Positions 11,363 through 23,300 of a stretch of DNA of 64,000 nucleotides are shown in pieces. Made by a program: the position numbers and the translations under genes. Under the pieces are notes generated by a model. The model was not told the DNA's origin. It saw only the letters and a program-made list of their open reading frames with translations, and did not search any database. Position 1 is the stretch's first letter. Each line of letters opens with the position of its first letter. The DNA is from Torreya grandis (Eukaryota > Streptophyta > Pinopsida > Cupressales > Taxaceae), in contig JARHVA010001740.1 in NCBI GenBank assembly GCA_037957365.1, forward strand, positions 1,256,501-1,320,500, given 5' to 3'.

Positions 11363-14300
11363 CTGCATACGCATATAGTATAAAAGAAAGTTAGTACCTT
11401 CATTTGTTTAGCAAACACACTATCAAGAGAAAAAGGTATTATGAAGACATGCACTAAATCTCATTAGAACAAAGAACAGAAAATTTTATAAGAAAAAAAT
11501 CTCTGACTATTCAATGGATGTTGAAATCTATAAGGCTTTGGGAGTTAATAATGGAGGTAACATTGAACCAAAAAAAAATCACCCATTGGATGCCAAATTT
11601 TGGTACATTGGATGCCCCACAGACCAAAAATAACACAACATCAATCGAAAGGATAGAACATGTTTTTTTTATGCTTGTAGGGGAAAAAAACAAGCATATC
11701 ATGGCCCAGTAGATCCCTCTGGTTTAATATTCTAAAATGGCATGCTTTAATTTATCCTAATATTACATAATACATATAGCCAAACGATAGTTCCAAGAAG
11801 ATAAAAATGTTAGAAACAAGAGTGAAACATAAAATATTTTATTTTATTGTTGCGTCATAAGTATTTTTTATTTTTTTTCCAATTTGTGTGTCAACCTTGG
11901 CCTCAAACCAATCAAAACAGCCAAACTAAACCTTGAAAAAATGATTTCTCCAATTTCACAATACAGAGCATAGTTGGTTTTAGTATACATGTTTGCATAC
12001 CAAGTAAAATCCAGAGTCTGTTGTGTATGGTCATTAAAAAAAACCATATAGGACTTTGATCTTGCTACACATCGCATGACAAACATGCTTTATAACTCTT
12101 CTTGGAGTTAGTTCCCTCTAGCCTACTTTAAATTTCACTTCAGATGGAAAGAACCCTGATAAGAACCAATGAACATGAATCTAGCTTTGATCTCTCTTGC
12201 TCCAAATTTATGCAAATGACTAGGTCAACCTTTTGTAGTGGTGAAATACTTGGCCAAACAAAATCAATAGGCTTTGTTCATGTCAAGAGAAGATGCCCAA
12301 GAGACACTGCTTTAGATAAGAAGAATAATAACTTGGTCCAATCTAAAGCAACTCGCTTGCAATATCATGTGTATAAATTGAAGGATGACAAATAAAATGT
12401 GCGGCAATATCTTATTCCAATTCTAAATAGCCAAAGACGTATACTGATCGATTTGTGTTAAAAATTTCCACACTGGGCTCCATTTATTTATCAAGCTTAA
12501 TTTTCCTTGAAAAAAATGGTCCTCTAAGCTAAAGCTTCTTTAAATCTCTAAGAATGTAAAAGAGCTTTATTCAAATTGCTAAAGCTAAAGCTATAAATTA
12601 ACTAGTGGGCTCACCCCACTATTTTAATAAAAAATTTATATATTCAAAGTGAAAATAGCTAAAAGGAATGCTACCGGGTGCTTGGAGTTAATTTAAAACC
12701 TTTTCCTTTTATTAAAATAAGCTAACCCATGCTCTAACAATGTTTGTAGAAAAGAAGTAGCTAAATTCAAAGCTAAAGCAAGCAAAGCACGTAAGGAGGC
12801 AATGGGCAACATGGACATCATAAAAATCTGAATGATAGTTTCAGCCACCAAAATTTGCAGAGTTGGGCAGCAGGGATAAAAATATATAATTTTCATTTAA
12901 TTCCCCTCTACTTATGTCAGTGGGCAACTGAGCTTTTATTTCTTGTTCCTCCTCTGTTCTTCTATATATATAATTTGCTCATTTGAGAAAAGTGTACATT
13001 TCCTTGACTTGCTAAGTCCCACAAATTCCCAGAACTCATATATAAGCCTTTGCTATTTTTATATGTAAAGAATATTCCGGGCCCTCTTATTAAAATAATA
13101 TGTGTCTTGTTCCATACTTTTTGCAATTGATAAAAGCTATTGCAGCTCCTGTTTGTCTGCCCCCTAGCTCTTGTCTTGCTGCTGCAACTCCGTGATCATA
13201 TCCGGGTTGTACCTTTGCCCCTTGCACTTTATTATTTATACTATGCTCATTTCCCTTCTTGCATACTGATAACTTTGTGTTTATATAAATAGGAAATCAG
13301 CGCATTTCCATTCAAATGCATCACCATTTTATTTCATGTTTCTTTCTTCCTTTTTCCCCAACAAGTTTCGTTTTAGTATTTAGTTTAGAAAGATTAGCAT
13401 TAGAATAGGAAACAAAACTAACTGGCTCCGGAGGCTCTCTTGCAAGATCAGTCCTCTACTGGCAAGAGTTCCCATATTGTGACTATTGTGCAAGAGCAAC
13501 CAATCAGACACAGCGGACCACTAACAAATTATAACTCAAACAACAAGAAAAAAAAAAAAGCTAAAAAATGAAATAAATTATATCATTGTACACAAATGAC
13601 CAAAAGGGCCAAAAGAACTCAAAATACAATTAAGCAAATATAGCAAGAAAATTAACGATTCCCATCTGCGAAAGCAAAAATATTCAACGAAGAGAATAGT
13701 CAATCCTAAAAACTAAACAAGAAGATGTAGCTACAAGTATCAAGTAAAACTCCTTGTGAAAATATAGGAAAGCTAAGGAAGTTGCTCCTATAGACCATAA
13801 CAAGAAGTTTGAAGAAAGTTGCAATGCTCACAATTATCAAAATAATTTCTTGTACATGCCAATAATGCTCTTAAGATCAACATCTGCAGACCAGCATAAG
13901 CTGGGAGGACTTTGTGGGACTAAAACATTCATTAAAAAAATAAATCTATATCTCCTCTCTCCCTCAACCAAAAATTTGTCATAATTTATTATCCCATCTC
14001 TTTTCACATAGACAAAGGTCATGTGTGAACATTGTTGGATTATCTTCATCTGTTTGGAGGGTTTCAAGAAAGGGCGACCCATCTCTCTGGATTGTTTTGG
14101 AATAAATTCATGCCATCTCATGTTCCTCTTGAAAACCTGTCAGGTGTTTTGACTTTGGTTCTAAATGTTCCTAATCATGAATTCGAAGAGCCCTTAACCA
14201 TAAAAAAACAGCCTAAAACACTTGAACCAAAAAAAACACAAAACCATTAACCTCTAGCATAATTGTAAAGAAAAGTCTTGAAGCTAGCATGAATAAATTG

Positions 14301-17300
14301 AAAGTGAATTTAGCACATTTATCAAGAGGATGTGTAGGTGAACCATAACAAAGCTATCAAAAGATCTCCAAACCATGCAAGCAAACGAGTTTGGGAGAAG
14401 AAGTTCCAAAACCAAAGGTATATAAATTTAGAAGCTTCAACCACTATAGCATCTACAAAAGTAAGCCATATAAGCCACCAAAATTTTATATTAACACAAG
14501 TTTTCCTTTCTATTTGGTGCATTCTATTTCTCAAACTCATTAAAATAAGGACATGATACCAATGGGTTCATAATCCTGAGATCCATAGAACATTGGGTTT
14601 GATGTGGAACAGAATTTATAAAATAGTAAAGGCATTTAACATTATTTCATATATAGTACCATTCTACATGATTTTAATAGTAACATTTTTAGCATATGCT
14701 AGTATATTTGAATTTTATAAAACTGGAAACAAACCTGGGAGAAAACAGCCAATAGATGAGTAGCCTTTACTAAACCATAACGCTCGTCCAGCTTAAACAC
14801 ATACAAATAATGAAAATATTTAGAATTTGATTACATATATCATGTCCAAGCTAAGCTTCAAACGTTGACTTCTTGCAAAGATACCTTCTTGTAGTCATAT
14901 AGAGAGCAATATTGTTGCTTACTATATAGAGATAGATTGCTATTTTACATGAGTAAGAGTTAAACATATTTTATAAATTCATATATTTTGTCTTTAATCA
15001 TCCTAAAGCTCGTGAATTTTCTATAAACAAGAGTTTTAGTGCCTATTGACTTAATACTTTAAACCAAAATATAAAGTTTCAAATCAGCTATGACCCACAG
15101 CTAGAAGTAGAAGAGATAATCGTAAATTTTCTTAAACACTAAGAAAGATTGTATTGCATATGGCTAAAGAGACAAGATCAAAACTACTAATGAAAGTAAA
15201 GGAGAGAACCAGGCATGCAACTATGCCTCCATATATCTATGGGCAGAGACAAAAACAAGAATTTAAGGAAAAAAATAGCAAAATTTTGAATAAGGTTCAA
15301 ATGCATGTTCATAAAACTCACCTGCACAAAGTCGTGAAGATTGGCTTTTTCAATGCGACTGGGCAAGTCATGTAACTTTTGAGCTTGTTTTGCTACAATA
15401 TCATTAAGGATTTTGAAAATATTTATCTGCAAACACAAGAAACTTTTATAAAAGAAAATGAAATACTATTCAATATGTCTCTCCTCGCTTTACTCTCTCT
15501 CGTGAAACAAAGTATTTAATCCCAATAGATGATATATCTAGAAATATGTTATGAATTATGTTTTGGGAATATAGGAAACCGTGACTGCAAACATGGATTC
15601 CTATATTTTTTTTATAAATTCAAATTGTTCTATATAAATTGTGGCGTGATGTTTTATTTAATCATTTAACATGGAGGAGAGAAACACAAACATGATAAGG
15701 GACTAAAGTTGTTAGGTATTAGAGAGTAAAGAGATGAAATGAAATGTAAACACAGTGGGCGAGTAAATTTAAATTAAGCGTAGTTGAAAAAATTTAAATT
15801 TGACTGAGAGTAGAAATGTGAGGCAATATATGGCGGGCATACATGTAGGATTCAATTTAGCAAGTTAGATCTAAAACATGGCATTTAATAAGCATGTAGG
15901 ACAAAAAAATATTATGTCAATCATAGTTCAAAATCTCGTTCTCGGCGATTTCTCGGGAGGGCAAAATTTGAACCGAATCTCGGATCTCGAGAACTCTCGG
16001 CAACTTTATCGTTACTTTAAAAAACATATAAATTCATAAAATCAACTTAAATTAAATGCAAAACATTGTTAAATGACATGAAAAATGAATGTAGAGAATG
16101 CCATAGGCCCATAAGTATATTTTCTATCAATGTGAAATCAAAAAAGAGTACAATAGTAACAATACTACAAAGCATAGTAGTAAAAATCGTTTGGGAAAAA
16201 AATCATTTTTTTCAAAAGTGTGTTTTTCAAAAAATCGTGATTAATAGGGAAAAAATCGAGAAAAAGTCAGAAAAATATAAAACCGTTGAAAAATGTGAAA
16301 AAAGGAGAAAAAACTTTTTTTTTTTTAAATTTAAAGGCATAGAGATACATCGTAAGCATTTCAATTTCATAGAGAATAGATACAGATTATGATAGAAATT
16401 TAAATGAGATTGTATGCCATCAAAATCAGCCCACTATTTTCTTTCATTAATTTATAGACTATTTAATTTGCATTATACATTTGCATTTCAAAATGCATAC
16501 TGTTGTCATTTACAAAAGGACAAAAAATGGGAGTCAATGGCAATGAGGTAGACTAGGGATCAGTAGGTCTAGATGTTGAATCTCTAGGGTTAGAGCCTCT
16601 CGTAATTTGGGAGACAACCTCAATGTCGTACCCAACCTTCTCCAATAAGTCAAAGTTAGCTTCATCATAAATAGGGTCATCATTATTTTTTAGCCATTCG
16701 GATTTCGAATTGATTTTGTCAAGTTTAATCAGCTGATCTTCCTCAACGGTACCTAACATTATCAAATAGAATGCATATATTAATGATTGGAGAATAATAC
16801 TTTAGAAGAATATAAATCAACTTTCCATATGAATTGAATTAAAAATGCAGCATTTGTTTTCTTCATCTTTAGGTAAAGATTGTGGTGGACAGACACCAAA
16901 TCATTCATCCGTTCTTCAATGCCTCGATTGCATATTTTGAAATATATATGCTTGAACACACTTCAACTACACTCACAAGCTGATTGGTTGGCTCAAAATG
17001 TGCATTGCCATCCATCAAAGGTGTTTGGTTTCTTTGCCAGAGAAATCTCATCATTGTGCTACCAAAACAGATTTTGTCAACATTGTAACATGCCCAATTC
17101 AATCAAAATTTAACATTTTCACCGTACGTATTTAGAAAAATTGTCTACCTAGTTTGAAGGTCTTCCTCCTTGTGATGGCTACCTTACTAGAGAAAAAACC
17201 CCTTGCTTGTTTGTACATCGAAAACTCTCCCATAGCTACCTCAAAAGATCCCTAGGAAACGTTCTCTCCATGCACTTAAGTAGTGCCATCTGTGACCTCT

Positions 17301-20300
17301 GCATCATCTCGAAATTCGTTGTTAAAGAACGTTGGATTTGAGAAATATACGATGTATAGAGGAGAGAATGTATCTAGCAATCCTATATTTTATCAACTAT
17401 CTCCCATAATGGCATGTACTTGGCCCTGTTATTCTCCAATCTACTCTTAATAGGGCCTTTGGCTCTATCAATCGTCTAATAATGTACTTGGCCTTGTGGA
17501 TTTGATGTGTACATCGAGTGTGCAGGAACAGGAATATGGCCAATGAAAGAAAGAGACTACGTCAAGCATGATTATATCACTAATCAGTTTTAAACCTTCT
17601 TAAACCCATGCTAAGTATTCGGTTACCTAGTCCGCCACCTAGTAGACACAATGTCTAATTGGTAGCCAGCCTTTAAGCCTGGTTGGTGAAACCTAGTAAA
17701 CGCAACGTCTAATTGGCGGCCAGCCTTTAAGCTTAGTTGGTGAAACTTCTTGTTGCCTAACCTGAAGATCTTGCAGCCAACGTCTAGTGGTCGACTAGCA
17801 GCTATTCCTTTGATTGCCTTGGTACTAAGATCAAGTGGGAAAAGAGGTAAGGGAGTCTTGGAAGCAACCACAGGAGCATGCGAGGACACCATGCGCTTTA
17901 ATGGAACATGGGAAAGAACGTCCCTTAATGAGGCATGGGTTGGCAAGTGGCCACTGGTTAGCTAATGCTCAGATGTCTATATGTAGGAGGCGAACTCCCT
18001 TAGTTGGGGACTTTTGCCAATTTGGAAAGAAATTAGACTTAGCATAGGAGAGGGAGAAGCAGCAGATAAGATCAGCTGGTTAGGAGAGCCAAGTCTAGAC
18101 AACTGTAGGATAGTGCCCAAGCGGTCTGAAAATCGATAGGTGGTCTTCTTTATAACCTATGTTTTTTTGCTATTCATTTAGAATGAAATGATTATATTCT
18201 CTATTTGATCTTCTTGCTTTTAGGGGAACAAGACCACTTGCTTTATTCCGCCTGTTTTATTGTTTGCCCATGGTTGAGCAGTGGCCGCCATATAGTGTTG
18301 GCCTATTTGAGGGCCTTGGAGAGATTGTTCCTCCTTAGTTTGAATGAAATGACTCTGGTTCCTTGTTTGTTCTCTTGCTGAAAGGAGAATAAGGCCACTT
18401 GATTTATTCTGCCTATCTTATTGTTTGTCATGGTTGTGCATTGTACACCATGTAGTTCTTTACCTAGTTGAGGGCATTGGAGAGGTTATGTTCCTCCTCA
18501 CTTGACTTGGATGTTTTAGCTTCTTGCTTGAAGTGTTTTAATGTTGTGGCATGCAATGGTTGTCTATGAACAGCATCTTCATGGTGGAAGAATGGCAAGC
18601 CCTCTTGTGTTGGGCATGTTGGTATAATGTTCGGCCATCCTGTGAATGTCATAGTGGAAGTTGTTAAGCCCTCTCGTGATGAGACACGATGGTAGATTGC
18701 TTAACCCTCCCATGACTAATGGAAGGAAGCAATAGGGTGAGATATCCTCTTGCTACTCCAATCTTTCGACGATCTTTGTTATGTTATAAGCCCTTGCCTG
18801 CTAATATTATATTTATGAATGCTTAGCTTCACTTGAATGATCATTTAAATGCTTGTTTGCCTTGTATTTGGGACTGAAAGTCTCTTTGGACAAGAACCAG
18901 GAATAGAATTGTAGGTGGTGCATGGTCTCTCTCTTGTGTTAAGATGCCCTTGCTTAGATATCCACCCTTGCCTTTACCAAGTGATATAAACATGCTCGTA
19001 GTTGGGAGTCTCAAGCTCGGGGGTGTCTAGAGCAACAACTTGATGATGACAAAAGGTTGGGTGGTGACCCTTCCTTCTAATGGCCAATAGATGCTCGGAA
19101 GTGGATGTGGAATGCCGTTGAATATTGCTTGGTTCTTCTATACTTGATCAAACTGAAAGATGTATCTCTTACTTATGATAAAAGATGAATCAATCTTATG
19201 CATTGCTAATGTTGTAGCAGCCAGCCTGCTTGTAATATTCTTGTTGAAAATAGAGTTTGGATAATATTCCAACTATGGATTAAGACATTTATTTTCTATT
19301 ATTAAGACTTCAGTGTTGAACTGAGATGTTATTGTTATGAATCCTTGATTTATAGGATCTTGGGAAGAGTCGTGATGCATCAAAGTCTTTAGCCTTTGAG
19401 GCACTTTCAAATAAATAAACAGATTGATTTCCTTGCTTATATCTTTGTCATGAGTAACTGGTCTATTAAGCATTATGCATTTTTATTTATCTAAATGAGA
19501 AGAGTTAATGGAAATAAACTCATCTAAAAATGAGTGGAACTTAGATAAATAGTTCTGAGATTGTTATTCGGAATAACAATTCAGCTTGTTGATATGAACT
19601 AAACATTAGTGTTTTCTGGAATAGTTATGTCAGTCGTGAAAAAAGACTTATGTTGTCCTTATGTTGAACCCTTTGGAAAAGGAGTCATAACTGGTTATGA
19701 TTGTTGTATTTAGACCCTTGGGAAGGAGTCATTATGTAAAGGAAGAATCCTTAGTCTTTATGTTTTTTCTAATAAAAGACAGTGAGTTATTTGATTATAT
19801 CTTTGTTGAAAACAGTTTCTTGTTTATGTGTGTCACTCATTTTTAAATCGGTTATGGGATATTCTTTTGAATCTGGGTTATGTAAGGATGAGTAGAACAC
19901 ATCTGTTGAACAATGGATTGTTAATGGAATAATAATATAAATAGTTTGTTGAACCTTTGATGTTGTTGTGGATCAGATGGATGTCTTGTGAAAGAATCCC
20001 CTGGGCTTTTACAATTGAGTTGTTTCCTGTTTTATGCATTCCCAACAACTATGTCATTTAATAAAATTAATAAAGTTTTATTAAGCTTAGCTCTTCGGCA
20101 TGGTTTTTAGCGAGCCATTCCTTTAGAGACATTGGCTTGAGAAAACTCGCCTTGTGTTCATTTGATAAATTGACTAAACCAATGAGTTTCTTGGTTTAGT
20201 ATCGTGCTCTCTGCTCTACGCAAGCTTTTGCTTCTTTCTGGACTTTATAGCAGCAACATAGGCATGTATATTTTACCTTCTTGTGTTTCTAGTTATATAG

Positions 20301-23300
20301 TCATCTTTGTGTTTTACTTCGGATGGTGCCTTAGCCGATTACCGAGCTCTTGATGGCTTTTTGCCTTAGTTGTTTACCTTGTCGACTAATTTGATGTCTT
20401 GCCTTAGCCACTTTTGCTTTGAGTTTCTTTCGACTTTTGCCTTAGCCGAATTTCAGGGTTTTGAAAGTTGGTTGGATGATGCCATGTAACATTCTCCCAA
20501 TAGCCTGAGGGATTAGTCAGAAGGCAAACCCTGTGATGCCCCGGAGTTCCGTGAAGCTCGACGCCAGAAGCATGGAGGGGTTGAACCATTGGGGCCAATA
20601 CCCCAATGCTTCAACATTTCGCGTAACCGAGTAGGTTATAATCCCGAAGGATTATGCCATTTGAGTTGGGGCCCTTTGTTTTCGAGTTTGCCTAAGTCTA
20701 TTTCGTGACTTTGACGAGTGGTTTGGAGGAAGCCACGTGTCGTCATCCTATTAACCCGAGAGTGATGTCAGCTTGGTTTGATGCACGGTTGGTGCCAGGC
20801 TAGCAAGCAAGCGGGATATTGCCATATAGCATCATCTCAGCAACTTGCAAACCCAGAGAGGACCATGTAGAGTGCGGGAGATTGTGGGCCTGGTCTACCT
20901 AGAGACACCGTATCATGACAAGGTCAATTCAGAGCTAGCATTGATATTCATTGGCAACCTATTGCTAACTTTGAAGGACAAAGATCTCACAAGATCAATC
21001 GTGGTGAAATTGGTGCACCCAAGTTTCAAGATTGGGATGGAGCAAGTTGTTGAGGAATTTTCGTTAGTTGAGCCAAATCCTATGCTCTTTTCTAATAAGG
21101 AACTCCATGAATTAATCCCACTCAACATCTTTCATGACTTGAAGGAACGTTTTTGTAATCTGCTGGAGTACTCAAAGCGCATCCAAGGGTTCCTCAAAAA
21201 TCCAACCCCTATGTGAAGGTTGCTTCCGCCCTGGGCCCTGATCACACTCAATTCTTCTTTTGGCATCTTTGGCAGTGGCTTTGGACCATCAGAAGGCTTC
21301 CAATTTGACCTCTACTTCTAATCTATTGGTTCGCTTGTTTGGGATCAAGCTCCCCATGTTTCCTCCCCAAGCATAAGGGATGGGCTCAGGTCACCCTGGA
21401 GGGGGCCCAACCACGAGACTGAAAACTATCTTAGGACGCATGAGGGCTTAGTTGGAAGAGACGTTTCGAGCTCCGGACTTGGGAGGTTGCTTTGTGGAGG
21501 GACTGTTAAGCACAAGCTTATACTGAGAGGGGGGGGGTGAATCAGTATAAGATATTTTTAACTTTCGGCTATTAATCTTAAATTCAAAACCTCAAATTAC
21601 TCCGCAATTAATATATTCAAAGCAATCAAATGCAAAACCACACAATGCAAATAAACACAGATTTGCGTGGAAACCCTTTCGGGAGAAAACCACGGAGAAA
21701 TTCTCTTAATATAAATATTCGTAGGCACCAACCTACTGGAGCACCAACCCCAAAAACAATTTTGTAGGCACCAACCTACAGGAGCACCAACCCCTTTCAC
21801 TGAGCACCAACTCAGCAAGAGACACCAATCTCTTCAAAACGAAGGCACCAACCTTCTCAGAAAAAATCACTCTTCTATCTCAAATTTGTTGTCAAAACAA
21901 CAGATGATAGAACACTTGCTTTATCTCCTTTAGATTCGATCTACGCTTTAGTGTTTTCGCTGCTATACTCTTTCTTATACTTGCTGATTTTTTCTTTTCA
22001 ATATTCTCACAAAAATTTGCCTTTAAAAATTCTGCTCTTCTTTTATATATCTTCTACTTTCGAATCTACTCTTTTGCCATTCGTTATGGACTTATTTATA
22101 ACCCACGGAAAGCCACAAATTAAGGTCGTGACTCTTCAAGTGAAAAGGTCCTTTCGAACGGTCACACCTCCTCCCAATAGGTCGGCCAAGGTTGACAATT
22201 CCGTCAACATTTCCGTCGACAATTCCGTTCACTTCCGTCGACATTTCCGTCAACAATTCCGTTCACTTCCGTCGACATTTTCGTTCAATTCCGGCAACAA
22301 TTCCGTTCACTTCCGTCAACATTTTCGTTCAATTCCGGCAACAATTCCATTCACTTCCGTCAACAATTCCGTTCACTTACGGCCATAGTTCATTTGATGA
22401 CAATATTCCAACAAGGACAGTCTCGACGGTCTCAGGGAAGGCAGAGGAATGTGGTTGATGAGGAGGTGGCTTCAGGTATCGAGATTGGTGGCAGTGGAAA
22501 GATCGCTCCAGCTAGACAATGACAGGGTGATGCGACTCCCTTGGATGTTGCAAGCAGGGGCGGCACTCCGAGTGATGCCTTCAATGGGGCGGCTTTAGCA
22601 GCAGCGTTGAAGGCCTGATTCCTGTCACTCAAGTCTAATGTTTTCACCACCCCCTCTTGGGGGTCAGCTCGTTGGAGCCTATTTTGGGTTTTTTGATATT
22701 GGTATTTGAGTTTACAGGATTTGACTCCTGAGTGTCGGTTTTAAACCATGGGTCTATTTGGTTGCATGCTGGGTTGTTAGCCTCTTAAGGTTTGTCTTTT
22801 GTTTTTTAGTTGTGTGGACTTGTTCCACTTCTTGGCATATTGTGGATGTTAATCCAATAAGATCAAGGTTTTTCTAGCATTTTTCAATTTTAATCTAGAA
22901 TGAGGGACCCATCAACCCTCAATGACCAATCAAAAAATAATAATTTTTTTAATAGAACATGTTTTATAGTTTCAGATTTTAGGTTTATTAAATTATTATA
23001 ATTCTATAAAGTTTAAAACTTTATAGAATCATACACTTTATAGAATTATAATAATTTTTTTTTTACTTTAAAATTTTATTTAATGTATATAATATTTTTT
23101 TTAATAGACCATGTTTAATAGTTTCATATTTTAGGTTTGTTAAATTATCATAATTCTATAAATTTTATAACTATATAGAATCGTACACTTTATAGAATTA
23201 TAATAATTTTTTTAGGACTTTATAAAAAATTTAATGTATATAATAATTTTTTTAATATTCAATGTTTAATAGTTTCAGATTTTAGGTTGTGTGTGTGTGT

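Larger units (their letters stand above)
17561..20844. other. Intron with low-copy and degenerate repeats
   Basis: No gene. Two small direct duplications are listed separately. Near 20330-20460 the word TTTGCCTTAGCCGA or close variants recurs several times, which suggests an LTR or satellite remnant with no border visible. The remainder shows no domain. Confidence 0.35.
21504..22413 (+). mobile_element. Solo LTR, family 'TGTTAAGCAC', plus orientation
   Basis: A 910-bp LTR starts TGTTAAGCAC and ends CAATATTCCAACA, so it has the TG...CA ends of an LTR. It is flanked by GGGAC (21499-21503) and AGGAC (22414-22418), a 5-bp duplication with one mismatch. No primer site, polypurine tract or coding region is attached, so it is a solo LTR left by recombination between two LTRs. 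Near its start it carries a G run and TGAATCAGTAT. It then holds a row of small hairpins (21721-21856), and near its 3' end a minisatellite (22192-22384). The same family is at 24230-25035 in reverse. Confidence 0.83.

Noticed and set aside
16066..16392. 108-codon plus-strand Lys-rich frame
   Set aside because: Low-complexity A-rich sequence opposite the decayed hAT; no domain.
21951..22458. Two overlapping plus-strand frames of 145 and 88 codons
   Set aside because: They run through the LTR and its minisatellite; the repeated peptide reflects the DNA repeat.
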